From contig OU964918.1 of assembly GCA_918807975.1 (NCBI GenBank), positions 49,522,477 through 49,586,476 of the forward strand: a stretch of DNA of 64,000 nt, in the 5' to 3' direction. Below, piece after piece: positions 33,801 to 45,600 of this stretch. How positions within the stretch are numbered: position 1 is the first letter of the stretch; every line of letters starts with the position of its first letter. This stretch comes from Aplidium turbinatum. Lineage: Eukaryota; Chordata; Ascidiacea; Aplousobranchia; Polyclinidae. The notes under the pieces were generated by a model. The model did no database searches. It saw only the letters and a list, made by a program, of their open reading frames with translations, and was not told the origin of the DNA. Made by a program: the position numbers and the translations under genes.

Positions 33801-34724
33801 CCCTGATAAGGTATGACTGCTATCGTAACTCAAACTACCTCCTTCATTATAATACCACTATGTAGGCTATGCCGTTACCTAGCCTTGATGGCTGCTATGG
33901 CACAGCAGTGATATCAACATTCATCGATTGATAAAGTTTAAATTTCTTTTTATAGTTGGGTGTTTGAACAGATTAAGTATGATATTTCATTTTGAATATT
34001 GATTTTTGTTTCGCATGTTTAATTTGTGTGATATGGATCGCATGATCTGAAATGGACGATTGATTAATAAATTTATTGCTTACTTCAGCGTCATTCCTGT
34101 GAATGTACTTCTGTTTGTCTTTTGTTTCTGTGTATTTTTTTGTGTGGATCGTATGTGGACAATCGTGTCCGATGCCGGCGATCGACAATAAATATTTGCA
34201 GACAACAAACTGAGCGAACTATTGAGAAAACGACGAAGTGCATAGAACATAGTTTGATTTGTATTTAGCACTGATTTTGAATATAAAAATTTGAAATATT
34301 AGTATTTTTCAAGCTCTACAGCAGCATTTTTGACTGTTATTCCACTCCCAAATTTCTTTTGAAAATGCTCTCAAAATGCACCAAATTAAATGTAATTGTA
34401 AAAAATTTTTTGGGGGAGGCCCCCCAGACCCCCCGCCGTGGGTGTCGCCTTCGGCGACACGCCCGCAAGGTTCGCCTGATATCGCCCTCCAACAATTCTT
34501 GGATATGCTGCCTTGCAGCCCCCCCAATTCAGGAGGCCACCAGCCGCCACTGGGTGTCACTATAGGCGAATTCTACTGTAGATACTAGCGGCATATATAA
34601 ATACGTATAAAGATTTAAAGAACATGAAGAGGTGTACCAGCAAACATCCATAGAATTGGTCTTGATACAAGAGAAGGATCCACAGAGGATACAAACAAAC
34701 TTTGCATAGAAATGCATTGCTCAA

Positions 34725-34800
34725 GTGCACACCCCGAGAACCGAACCAGCGCCGCTGTAGTTCAACCACTGAGCTAACGAGTCGAATCTGTCAAAGGTTG
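34725..34800 (-). repeat. tRNA-derived SINE head
   Basis: On the minus strand, CGTTAGCTCAGTGGTTGAAC contains an A box (TAGCTCAGTGG, 34776-34766), followed by a B-box-like GGTTCGGTTC (34747-34738). Then comes CTCGGGGTGTGCACTTGAG, which recurs almost unchanged in the copy at 57738. The shared 3' extension makes this a SINE rather than a tRNA gene. Confidence 0.6.
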
Positions 34801-35400
34801 CTTTTATATGATTTTCTGCTGTGGTATTAATAAATTATTTATCATATTAATGTCAACAAAACTCTAATCACATTTCTGGCCTTTATATGTTGTGATAACA
34901 TAGGCCTACGGTGAAATTGTCTGCAGATTGCAGACACAACAAACTGGTAGCAAAAGATCAACTGCTCCAATATTGGCTAACTCCAACCAATCTTAGCATG
35001 TCACGCAAGCGCTTGCTCTATGGTTGAACTTCAGCTAAATTTGTGGAGAGCATTTTGCTTTCAGACCAGGCCAATAGAGCAGACTTTACATTGTTATGCA
35101 AACAATTAGCCATAATTAGCTTACATAATCTCAACCGGTGTCAAACCAACCTGCTTTTGAGCGTTGTACAACCCCTTTTACGCCAAGCATTTTTAGGCCA
35201 GCATTTTTAAGCCAAGCCACTAAAAAACTTATTCTTTTAATTCTAAACAAACACCGTTTATGATTTATCGTATTTCGTTTCGTGTGCCAATTTTGAAAAA
35301 GTCATATTTGGCATGCTGTTTCTATTTTGACGTGGCAACTCTAGTCAATCCAGTCGTTTTTCGAAACTTTCAATTTTTAACAATTCACTTCACTTAATCA
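34801..35400. other. AT-rich spacer, nothing recognised
   Basis: No ORF, repeat border or RNA gene that I can support. Confidence 0.4.
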
Positions 35401-35404
35401 CTTC

Positions 35405-35545
35405 AGTTTAGTTCAGTTTGTTTTTATTTCTGACCAGTGACCAGCACAACGAAAATACAATCTACAGTATGACAAACATAGCAGAGGTCTAGAAAAAAGG
35501 CAGAAGCGACAAAACGCGGACGTTAAAACGCGGACGCCAATAGTT
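35405..35545 (-). repeat. LINE 3' tail copy (TTTTGTCGCTTCTG family), reverse
   Basis: Read on the minus strand it gives GCGTTTTGTCGCTTCTGCC...GGTCAGAAATAAAAACAAACTGAACTAAACTG. It matches the + strand copy at 36760-36890 and, more weakly, the one at 61905-61990. It is a LINE 3' UTR ending in AACTG-type short tandem repeats. Confidence 0.65.
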
Positions 35546-35632
35546 TGGAACAAGCTTCCCCCTACTATAAGAAATGAATGTAAAACTGTAAAAGGCTTTA
35601 AATCAAAAATAAACAAGCTAAATCTTCCTTGA
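35546..35632 (+). mobile_element. LINE C-terminal coding scrap
   Basis: Translates as SLWNKLPPTIRNECKTVK followed by GFKSKINKLNLP and a stop. This is the conserved C-terminal motif (LWN.LP..IR...S...FK..L) of CR1/L2/jockey-like LINEs. It abuts the oppositely oriented tail at 35405-35545. Confidence 0.6.
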
Positions 35633-35689
35633 AATAATCCCATCTAAGTATTACATCATGCACCAAACATACTAATATATAAAAGATAT

Positions 35690-35775
35690 ATAAAAATATA
35701 TATATATATAGATATATATAAATATATTTTTGATTTAAAAGATATATATATATACATATATATATTTTTTTTTTG
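35690..35775. repeat. AT microsatellite
   Basis: Long TATATA tracts with an interspersed GATATATA, then a T run. Confidence 0.85.
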
Positions 35776-36384
35776 CCCAGCAATGATAAGCCAATGTGTG
35801 TAGATTTATTAGCAAAATAGTAAGATTGTAAGTATTCCTACTGGCCTTCTGGTTCTTGTGTTTTTTTGTCCACAGAAGTTCTACAGAGTCTGCAGAAGTT
35901 TTTCCATCCTTTTTGACCAATCTCCATCTTTCGGTGAAGCGGTGGCCAGTTGTTTTATTTCAATATCTTGGACTGGATCGTCATGCTATTGTCTGATTGT
36001 TTATCTATTTTTATTTTTTTTTTTTTTTAACGTAATATGCCAAATTGGATATTTTTTGTCACTTTAATATGGTTTAACGTGTAAAACATACGGTAACCCA
36101 AATTTATCATATTACTGGGACATACCACTACTACATCCCAGCTGGCGATGCCTGTCATTTTTGCATTAATACAACGTTAGCTAACGTTGGATCGGTGTGG
36201 AAGTGGCGAGTTTAGCTGACTGGGGTCTAAAATTATCGCTTTATCAACGCAACTTTTATCAAAGCACGCTTGATATCTTTAAGACATAACTTCCCTGGGT
36301 ATAATTGAATTTCCGCAAGATGATGATGTTGTTTTTTGCTAGTTTGTTTTTTTGTCATTGTTTCATGTCGTCAAGTTATAGCCT

Positions 36385-37220
36385 ATCTATTTTGTGAGTC
36401 GTGCAAGGCCTGGTGCGTTGCGCTTGAAATGGCTTTGCCCGTGGTAGGATTTCTTTGTGGGGTTTTCTTTGCCTGCCTTGCTCTTTGCTATGAGCTAAAC
36501 GCATCAAGACGTGTTCCCCTTACGACCATCAGCACTCTTGATAACGCACCATGGCCGATCTTCATAGCAACTGTCCATACAAATTTTCAATATATCAGCT
36601 AAAGTTATGTAGGCTAATAAAGTTATAGCCTATAGGCTATATGTTTATTTGTTTTGTAACATTTTTTATTTTTTTAATTTTCCCTTTATATCTTAAATTT
36701 TACTGAAGGTGTTGCGACCGTGCCAAATTTTTTTCAACTCAATAACTTACTTCGATCACAAGCACGTTTTAACGTTCGCGTTTTGTCGCTTCTACCTTTT
36801 TCTTGACCTTTGCTATGTTGATGTGTATTGTGTTGATATGATGGTCAGAAATAAAAAAACAACTGAACTGAACTGAACTGAACTGAACATGATACCAAAG
36901 CAGGACAATCAGTTTAGAATATGCATGGTCGCAACACCTTAATAAAAATTTTTATAAATTTTAAAAAAAGAAAAAAAAACAAAAATGAACTAGTAATTTT
37001 TTTTTTAACAATTTATATGAATAAAAAAACAAGACAAAAAGACAGTTGCTATGTTGATCGACCTTGGTAGGTTATCAAAAGTGTTGATGGTCTTGAGGGG
37101 AACACTCTTGATGCGTTAGCTCATCACGTAAAGCAGGGTAGGCAAAGAAAACCCTTGAAAGAAATCCTACCATAGGCAAAGCCATTTCAGAACGCAACAC
37201 ACCAGGTCTTGCAAGACTAA
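36385..37220. mobile_element. Large inverted-repeat (foldback) element
   Basis: The left arm is about 36385-36724 and the right arm about 36928-37220. The outer arms share GCAAG.CCTGGTG.GTTGCG, then AAATGGCTTTGCC, GGTAGGATTTCTTT, then GAGCTAA.CGCATCAAGA and CATAGCAACTGTC. The inner edges share AAGGTGTTGCGACC(G/A)TGC. The arms are diverged by roughly a fifth. The spacer holds a LINE tail (36760-36890). The arms may derive from a transposase, but I could not translate a recognisable protein. No target duplication was found. Confidence 0.65.
36760..36890 (+). repeat. LINE 3' tail copy with AACTG repeats
   Basis: GCGTTTTGTCGCTTCTACC...GGTCAGAAATAAAAAAAC followed by four AACTG units. It is the same family as 35405-35545 (reverse) and 61905-61990. 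Confidence 0.65.
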
Positions 37221-37806
37221 CATAAAACGATACAGTAGATATTATTAAAAGAGCATAGAAATATACCGTAAACTATTTGTTAAAGACTTTTTTTTTAAAG
37301 TCACGGTAGATAATTCCATTCAATTTATTTTTCTTTGTCGGAAAACAACAGCAATGATAACGTTACCAATAGTTTACGGGAACAAAACCAACAAAAGGAA
37401 ACGGCAGCAAAACCACAGAAGTTTAAAACGTGCATGCGATGTAAATTTAAGATACGTCGATGGAAGAAAATTTAAGCACGGCCACCAAACCTACCTGTAT
37501 GAATAACAGTTTAGCATAGATGAATTACTGTAGTTGAAAGAATCAGTTGGCTCCACATACCTAAAGCAACTGGAGGTGTGACAGTTGATGAAGCCATGCG
37601 AGGACGACTGAACCTTACAACTAATACAAAAAAAGAAAAATCAAAAACACGAGCATTTAAGGATAAATGTACAGTGAGCTTATTATATAAAAAACTATGT
37701 ACCGTACTACAGAGTTTCGTTTTTAAATAAAATGAAGTCAAGTGTTTGCAGCAACGACAGTGGTACCGTATAGTTTTAAAATAGGACTCGATAACTGATG
37801 GGTTCA
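37221..37806. other. Spacer, nothing recognised
   Basis: AT-rich sequence without a supported gene or element border. Confidence 0.35.
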
Positions 37807-37948
37807 GGAATACACATTAATATAATTATTATTTGAACATGAATAAACTAGTAGTCAGTTAATTGCGTCCCGATTAAGGAATACACGTTAATATAATTAT
37901 TATTCGAACATGAATAAACTAGTAGTTAGTTAATTGCGTCCCGATTAG
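37807..37948 (+). repeat. Tandem duplication, 2 x 71 bp
   Basis: The unit GGAATACAC(A/G)TTAATATAA ... GCGTCCCGATTA starts at 37807 and again at 37878. The two copies differ at about three positions, so the duplication is recent. Confidence 0.9.
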
Positions 37949-38089
37949 TCGTAATCCTAGACAACTAGACGTATATGCAACTCGTAGGACGCTACAGGAA
38001 ACAGAGTGCTACATGCACGATGCACGTAATATTGTAAGCGCTCTTGAAACATCAGACAGAAATTACAGTAAGAGAACTTTTAGTCGTCG

Positions 38090-38175
38090 TCAGTGCAGCC
38101 CAGTGGTAGGCTACAGAGTTAGGGAAACAGCAACCTCGACGACGTGGGCTCAATTCACCCCTTCACCACTTTTTT
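38090..38175 (+). repeat. tRNA-derived SINE head
   Basis: GTGCAGCCCAGTGGTAGGCT (A-box region, about 38093-38112), then a B-box-like GGGCTCAATTCACCCC (about 38145-38160), then a T run. Spacing is ~40 bp between boxes, as in tRNAs. It is not a clean cloverleaf, so I call it a SINE or tRNA relic. Confidence 0.45.
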
Positions 38176-38260
38176 TTCTTTTTTATATATATATATAGGC
38201 TAATTATCTAAATTCAAAGCAAGAATTAACTCTCTGGCCAAGCGCCAGAAGGGTCACAAC

Positions 38261-39804
38261 CAGGCGCGGATCTAGGAGTTTTTTTGGGGGGGGCAGAAAA
38301 TTTAAAAATCAATTAAAAAGAAAAAGATCAAACAGATATGAACAATGATATTACGACATACCGTATACGATATGATATAAAATAGACATTAAGTGATTGT
38401 GAGTGGAGCAGAAGGAACAGTTGTTGAGAGCAAAGTAGATCCCTGTGGAATATGTGGCAAGAGAGTGATGAGAAATTCAATGCAATGCAAGGAATGTGGA
38501 AAGTGGGTACATGCAAGATGTGCTAATGTCAAGAGAGCCGCAACAAGATTGGCGAAGTGTTTTATTTGTGGGAAATGCAGTAAAGGAAGGAATGAAGTGG
38601 AAGGCCATGATGATGAGTTCTGCCACGGCATCGAAACAGTGACAGACTTCTGTTATCTGGGTGATCGGATAAATGGAAGTGGTGGATGTGAAGCAGCGGT
38701 GACAACAAGGGCAAGATTGGGCTGGGCAAAGTTCAGGGAATGTGGGGAAATGTTGTATGGCAGAAAATTTTCACTAAGGATGAAAGGAAAAGTATATCGG
38801 AGCTGTGTGCGGCCTGCAATGCTATATGGTAGCGAGACATGGGTATTGAGAGAGAGTGAACTGGCAATCCTGAGAAGAACGGAAAGGTCAATGGTGAGAG
38901 CAATGTGTGGGGTGAAAACGAGAAGGGAAAAAAAGGACTGAAGAATTGTTGGATATGCTAGAGATGAGAGAAACCATAGACCAACTGGCAAGGGCAAATG
39001 GAGTAAGATGGTATGGACATGTGACAAGGAGGGAGGAAGGAAGTTTTCTTAGAAAGGCACTAGATCTAAAGGTGGATGGGAAGAGGAAACGCGGTCGTCC
39101 AAGAAGAACGTGGAAACAACAAGTGAAGGATGAGTTTAAAAAAGTCGGACTGAAGGAGAAAGATGCAAGGGACAGGGTGAAATGGAGAAAAGGGATTAAA
39201 ACAATTGCTGCACGGAAACAATCGGCCACCCCCACTAGTGGGGAACAAACCGACGATGGATTATGATGATGATGATGATTAAAGCAACCACTTTCATCAA
39301 TTGTAAATGTTTAAAAAATAAATTTTGCTTGAATAAAAATTGCTAAGCATGCAAAGTAAACTTGAAATCTGGTTTAAAAACCTGTATGCAGTGTCCATGA
39401 CCAATTCGATATTTGTATGTTTGCAGGCATATAATATACAGCAATTAATTGAAAATACAATGAAGACTAAAAACTATGAAACAGCCATCTAAGGTTTAAG
39501 ACTGTTTCAACTGACGTCATTTGGTTCAGCGTTGGTTTCAGCTGAGTCAGCTCCAACAAATGTTGCTATTAAAATGTATTTGAAGTTGTATGAGAGAAAA
39601 TAGCGGAGACTGATCGATGGATAATTTCAACCACAATAATCACAGAAAATTATTCCCCCCTCTCCGGGATAAGTTAAGTCCGTCGTGGGACTAATATTAG
39701 CTGTTTAGAAGCATATCAAACGATTTAATGCAAAAACGTACAATTTCAATAATTTTTCACAAAATTTCAGGGGGGCCTGGGCCCCCCCCATAAATCTGCG
39801 CCTG
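38261..39804. mobile_element. hAT-like element carrying a LINE fragment
   Basis: The ends are CAGGCGCGGATCTA and TAAATCTGCGCCTG (14-bp inverted repeat, two mismatches). A perfect 8-bp duplication, GTCACAAC, flanks it (38253-38260 and 39805-39812). G/C runs sit just inside both ends, as in the other hAT copies here. No hAT transposase is visible. The interior from about 38390 to 39290 is a LINE 3' fragment. Confidence 0.85.
38393..39287 (+). mobile_element. LINE 3' fragment with PHD/RING-like zinc finger
   Basis: The first frame (38393-38938) has CGICGKRVMRNSMQCKECGK, then WVHARC and CFICGKC, a treble-clef-like finger. RT-thumb sequence follows: TVTDFCYLGDRINGSGG, RARLGWAKFREC, KGKVYRSCVRPAMLYGSETW and MVRAMCGV. 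A frame change near 38935 leads to EELLDMLEMRE, RWYGHVTRRE, then GRPRRTWKQQVKDE and the end. It terminates in an ATGATG microsatellite (39263-39283). This finger-plus-FCYLGD architecture belongs to a widespread marine invertebrate LINE type (RTE-like, clade uncertain). The copy is 5'-truncated and frameshifted. Confidence 0.8.
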
Positions 39805-40049
39805 GTCACAACGACCTACAGTGAACTGGTTTACAAAAAACTAAACTTCACTAGGCCTAGCCTGCTAATTATTCTCAGTGGATTTCTCTCTACAATTGTG
39901 GTACCCGTATGTGATGTAAAAGAAAAGGTAGAAACTGTTTTTCTAAAGGTTCATGGATAATATTTAAGTAACATACGGCTAGCGTAACATGTGAATAATG
40001 ATAAAATTGTTAGCATTTTGTATTGCACTGCACATTGCACAATCTAAGC

Positions 40050-40467
40050 CAGTGGTTCTTAACCTTTACTAACCTGCCGAACCCTTGCACTAATCTGCAA
40101 GCTTTCGTTGAACACCAAATTTTTATCAATGAAAATTCTGTTGTTGTTTTTCTGAGACCAATAGTGAGATTCGAGGCTTTGTCTCGGAAACAGCAATTCT
40201 CATGTCATTTTTGCATGCAAGCCGGTTTCGTTTTTTTGCTTTAACATCCACCAGAATAGAAAACAAATGCTCGCATAAATAAGTGGTTACGAATGGCATG
40301 AGAACTTCAAAGGCAACTTTTGTAATAAAAGAATAATTTTCCATTTCAAAAAGATTTGCTGATTCAGTAGGCTGTGTGTTAATGTTTCAGAGGACGTTCG
40401 CATCGAACCCCTGAAACATCTTCGTCGAACCCCCGGGGTTGGATCGAACCCTGGTTAAGATCCACTG
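40050..40467 (-). mobile_element. Charlie-like hAT fragment with transposase C-terminus
   Basis: The ends are CAGTGGTTCTTAACC and GGTTAAGATCCACTG. A perfect 8-bp duplication, ATCTAAGC, flanks it (40042-40049 and 40468-40475). The minus strand encodes FEVLMPFVTTYLCEHLFSIL, then KKRNRLACKNDMRIAVSETKP, the dimerisation end of ZBED-type hAT transposases. Only this C-terminal piece remains, so it is an internally deleted copy. Confidence 0.9.
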
Positions 40468-40475
40468 ATCTAAGC

Positions 40476-41364
40476 GGTTAGACAACCTGCTTCAGTTAGC
40501 CAAGTTTTTTTGTTGAAGTCAATGTCGCAGTTCTGAAGCAGTAGCCACAGGGGTGTCTACAGAAAACTTTATTCTGTTGCAATAATAACCTTTGCATTTT
40601 ACAACCAAAAGTGTTGTTTAGCAGTACTATAATAACAAAATATGAATCAAAAAGAGGTAATATTTATTTTTGCTTTTGGACTTTAAATCCAAAAACTATG
40701 TTTGCTTCCTAAAATGTTAAAGCAAAGGTTTCGGAAAAACTGTAAGAAAAACAATTAACATTACCTAACACATGCATTTTGTTTATTAGAATGAACTAAT
40801 AGAGAATAAAATTGCTTATGTTTTCTCCTATTTCTTACAATAATTAGAGTGATGTATCATGGTCTGTCAAGTCAACCACAGCAGCACAGCCATTGACGCA
40901 ATTATTGTTCGGTTCACTAACACTTTAACACCAAAGTATATTCAATTTTTACTTGCATGGCATGTGGACTTCTCGCATGCCACCACGATTAATTTTTGTT
41001 TTGTTATTCGTTTTGAGTTTTTATTCACTTGGAAAAACTATACGATATTATATGAATGAGGATAAAGTAACATCACTCTCATATATTTTGCACCGTTGAT
41101 TGTCATTGTATTGAACAGTGACTGAAATAGTAAACAAAAACCAGGCTTTATGTTGTTTTTTGCCTCATTTTCTTTAGCTGAAATATATCAAATCAAAATC
41201 GATATTTTGGGTTTGGTACAACTATGTTAGAATAGATTAGAATCTTTTACTGTTCGAAAATGCCCATCCGTACTCACTCAAGTGGTCAACAATTTAATTA
41301 ACCTATCTCACTGTTTATAGAAGTATGAAGTAAAATGTGTCTTGTGCAGGCCTTCCTACTATGA
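40476..41364. other. AT-rich spacer, nothing recognised
   Basis: No supported gene or repeat border. Confidence 0.35.
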
Positions 41365-42090
41365 GAGAGAGAGAGAGATATTGTTTATTTGCCTTTCTAA
41401 TACGACTTGATATAAAGAAACACAATTACATACAAATCAAAATATGGCAATAGAAAGGTCTGGCAGCACTGAACAACCTTGCGGTTAACCAGTCAAGGTG
41501 CTGCCTGTCATCAGTCATCTTACATTGCAGCATCAGACATTATAACTGTATCAATAAAATATAATGATGGATGGAACAGTAGCTTCGAAATCGAATTGTA
41601 TATATAAGGTTTTGTAGAATATTGAATCAAGACCAGCTGGGAAAACATGAGCATATAATGAATCATATCGTTTAAGAACACAAATACGAGGTTACATGAG
41701 ATAAAATAATTTAACTGAACGATTTTAACGATTTAATAAGAACTTAACAAGGTAATTTTATAAAGTTTTTTAAACAAAGCTAGGTGTTTGCTTTTAATAC
41801 ATTCATCCAATTCACTCCACAATTTAGTACCCCGATGTGTCAGAAGATTGTGTGCCACGGATTTGTTTATTTGTGGAAGAAAATACTTCATTTTATTTAG
41901 TTGTCGAGTGTTGTGCGAGTGAATATTATCAAGTTTTATAAAACGATCTTGCAATACAGGCGGTAGATTATTATTGGAAACTTTATGCATAAATTTTGCA
42001 ATTTCGAGTTTGTAAATATCTTCACGTTGTAAAATATTCAATATGTGCTGTGTGCTGTGATAAGGTGGGAACACCGCATAAGGATATTGA
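41365..42090 (-). mobile_element. LINE C-terminus and 3' UTR, reverse
   Basis: The minus-strand segment 42074-41733 reads ILQREDIYKLEIAKFMHK, then NIHSHNTRQ, LLTHRGTKLWSELDECIK and FKKLYKITLL, the C-terminal domain of a CR1/L2-like LINE. The 3' UTR runs to a CTCTCT tract (the + strand GAGAGAGAGA at 41365-41380), with AATAAACAATAT just before it. It is 5'-truncated. The coding piece is open over 113 codons, so it is fairly young. Confidence 0.7.
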
Positions 42091-42656
42091 AATTTTTTTT
42101 TATGAAAGGCTATACAAGACTAAGCAAACCTTCATTAAACACATAAAATCATGTAACCATGAAAAGAATTGATGTGAAACTTCAGTTCAATTTTAACTAA
42201 AATTTGTGGCTCTAGTTTGTACAGAAATCTAGATTTTAATGGATGAATTTAGTCAAATACAAACTGTGAGCCTTTGTCGAGTAATTAATGCACAAAAAGC
42301 GATCAAAACAAGGTATATGCATATTTGGATCTTTATTTGATCTTATCGGTGGCATGACAAAACAAGAAATGACAATAAAACAAATAGGCTAATAACTATA
42401 AACATTTTTGGCAACACTTCAAAGTTTTTTCGATCATGTTTTTTGTCTACAACGACCTTAACATCCCAGTTTAGAGAACAGATGGTTCATTGGTTTAAGG
42501 ATTCATGGGTTTCACTTTAAAACAACAATTCCAAATCAATTTGTGTTGTTTATTATTTCAGCTGAGAATATATTAGTTTTTTGAGAAGTCATTACCACAC
42601 CATATCATGAAATAGCTGAATTTAATAAATACAGTAGTATAACTTGTGAGTTTACG

Positions 42657-45600
42657 ATGGATAACCTAGAGAATATTCTCGACACTGGAGGTCGATATCT
42701 TTCTCCGGCCGATCGTCAATTTGTGACAACATTATTATCAGAATTAGAGCAGTTTCAGTATCAAGCTTCAAAAGACAGGTAACTTAAAAATAGAAAAATG
42801 TTTTCAAAAATATTAATCTTAAAATATTGGCTAGACTTGATGATTTTATTTTATTGTTAAATTTATTTATTTTATTTTTTATCCATGATAAACATGATAT
42901 TATCTGAGTTAGGCTAGTCAAAGTTATGTTGTTGTTTTTTGTTGATTCAGAGCACAATAATTTCCTTTTTATAAGTATAAGGTTATATACGGTACTTTAC
43001 ATGTTTAATTGGGTTTTAGTGAACTAAGCATTATAGAGTTTGAATTAGGATTTTAATGACAGCCAGCGCTATGATTTAATTGGACTTTTAAAAGCTAAAT
43101 CTAAATATACTTTTTTGACTGCCAATCCCCTGCATGGATTTTTGCTAAAAATGTTTTTATATTTCAAATTCTGTTTGTAAAACATAGAAGTAAAATTTGA
43201 AAATTCAAAATCAAGTTGTCTGCACTACTTGTAATCTCTATTAGGTTACCAACTGACTATTTTAGATGTGTTTGTGTTCAATATCTCAATTACTTCACTC
43301 TGTTGAAAAAACATTGTTTATCTGTGGTGCAGTGCATTATTTGTTGTACAAATCAACAAACCATTGTGGTGCTGATTTGGCATTATCATAATCTTGGTTA
43401 TAGTGCATGGCGATGTCAGGGTTTTAGATGTTTTACTTGCATTATTATGCGATTTCAACTCTTTTGAAAATTTGATTTGCATGTTTAAGAGTTTGGTTTA
43501 CACATAAGGTTGTACCTCATAAAGATACCAATCTAAAAACTAACCCAAAGCAAATAAAAGACAAGATTGCAGTCAGATAGTAAGATTGTGTACCAAAGTA
43601 CCACATTGGCGCAGCCCAAGCCGGCACTCAAATAGTTTAATTGTTAGTTGAAAGTGTTTTATGTGTCATTCCATTGTTTCCAAGTGGCTAATATTTCCTT
43701 GTGTAGCGGGAAAGTATGCCACATCCTAAATACAAGTCTGCATTGTACAGTACAAAGTTGTTTGGCTTACATTATTGACTTGGATTTCTTTCATTGTTAT
43801 TGTCACCTTAGATTGTTTATTTGTATTCTTCGTGAAGTATGGCATTGTTGTACTTGAGGATGTGAGTTTGATCTGTGGCATTTGATGACATTAAAGAACA
43901 AACAGCAATTGAAGTTTTTAGGGTCGCAGCCTCTTATTGTATTTTTTTGTTTGTTTGTTGACATTTTAACAGTACATTGGTTGATTCTGTTTTCTAGAGC
44001 AGCATTGTTAGTGTATAATGGTTTTGATTCGATCGAAGTGTTTGTGTATTTTTGTAGTTAAAAATCACTTTGCTATTGGCTTGGAAATTGCTTGGCAGTT
44101 TTGCAATCACTTTGTAGAAGCATAGAAGTGTAATATCCTGGTGTGAACGCTGGTTGCAGGCATTGCACAATTAGCAAGATTAATCTTTTTGGTTGTTGGT
44201 TGATTAATCATGTTTAACTACGCCGCCAAGGGTTTTCACAAGCAAATCTTGACGTTGGTGATAGCGTTCCACAGCACAGTTGTCCTTGCTCTGCCTACTT
44301 GAGTCTTCATATGTTGTCAATTTATTTTTTCAAGCTAATGGTTGATGAAAGATGACGCAATTGTGTCTGGTCGTTTTCATTCTTGCCTGCATGCTGTATT
44401 CCTGCGGGTGCCCAACAAACGACAGTGGGTCTAACAGCATTGCTTTGTGCAGTAATTACCAATTCGCTTTTGCCCGAGGGAATGCACACTTTATTATCAC
44501 CAGCAATTTCCCTTCGTAGCGTGATTTGACATTTATCAATTTTGACAGTGCATAATTGTGACGATATTACATGAACAATTAGAACATGGATGTGCCACCT
44601 ACGTTCTACGCTCCTACGGTCTAACATATTAATACGAATATGTATCGCTTTATTGCTTTTTCAAGGACAATGGGGTTTTATCTCCTTGTGAAATTGGTAG
44701 TTTAGTCGTTTTGTCTTCTACTTGGGCTATTCCAGCTCGCAAAATCCGCTCCTTTAGCGTTGAATCAATGCTTAAAAAACTTAAAAAGAACAGATTTCGT
44801 TCAACACAATATTAATTATATATAATACCTTAAAAATGGACACCAATACCACAGCTGGCCGTCCTTTTTTCATTGATTCAATCCCAGCAGACATTTAGTC
44901 AATGCAAAAAAGACACAATTAGGATCAGGCATACCTGTTTATTTTAAAGAAAAATCACCATGAGCATTCAATGACTTGTTGAATTGGTTTTTCACATGAA
45001 TATGATTGAAAATTGAGATTAGTTTGAGCTACTGCAAATTCATGTCGACATTTTCTAGGTTTAAGTGTCGCGGTAAACATATCCGCGTCTGAATCGGCTT
45101 AAATGCTTATTTTAAGACGTAACACAGGATGTATATAGCAGTGCGTATTATAACTGACAGGTTATGAACCACCAGCGATCTAAAAGCATATTTTAGATAC
45201 GATAACACTGTTCTGAAAGCGATATGCCAATGCAGGAAAGTTTGTCTTTCGATGTATATACATGGTGTTGTCTATCACCGTGAACAAATACATAGAGTAA
45301 TTGACTATAGTTTTAATAGACTTCTGCAAAGTTTTATCCACGACCACGAGTAGGCTACTTACTGACATCGTTAATTTTTGGCTTGTTACCAAACGAAATT
45401 AATCCAAGAATTTTCTATATATTTGTTTCAAATAGTTTCCGCTTATTTAACGCATAAGACAAAAAACTTTTTTAAGTTTCAGTAGATGGATGCCAATTTT
45501 CTTTTTTTGTAACCTATTGTGAATTCTTGATAAACGTCCCTTGAAGATCATCGAATGAAATGACGCTTGTTGTAGATGCGTATGTTGATGACTAACAGGC

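Larger units (their letters stand above)
25130..34552 (+). mobile_element. Large hAT element with TTF-type transposase, heavily nested
   Basis: The ends are CAGTGGCGGCTCGTG (25130) and CACCAGCCGCCACTG (to 34552). They are flanked by GGTGTCACT at 25121-25129 and 34553-34561; eight bases are the expected hAT duplication and the ninth is probably chance. The two halves of the target rejoin into a continuous MITE repeat. Inside, in order: subterminal G/C runs, the foldback element 25419-26169, a LINE remnant (about 26875-27690), the transposase (27831-32593) interrupted by another element (29135-31809), a second LINE remnant (about 33240-33800) and the right subterminal region. Confidence 0.85.
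24969..34578. mobile_element. pogo/mariner-like MITE, split by a ~9.4 kb hAT
   Basis: The left end CAGTAGAATTCGCCTATAGTG (from 24969) is the reverse complement of the right end ACTATAGGCGAATTCTACTG (to 34578), flanked by TA on both sides (24967-24968 and 34579-34580). CAG...CTG ends with a TA duplication fit the pogo/Tigger branch of Tc1/mariner. Without the hAT (25130-34552) the element is only ~190 bp, and it contains internal repeats of GGCTATAGTGACACTTCG. The hAT landed in its right inverted repeat. Confidence 0.85.

Noticed and set aside
34727-34790. True tRNA gene
   Set aside because: Acceptor and anticodon stems do not form a proper cloverleaf, and the 3' extension recurs at 57738, which points to a SINE.
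36336-36602. 88-codon ORF with hydrophobic stretch (GFLCGVFFACLALCYE)
   Set aside because: It lies in one arm of an inverted repeat; the mirrored arm does not keep the frame, so coding is unlikely.
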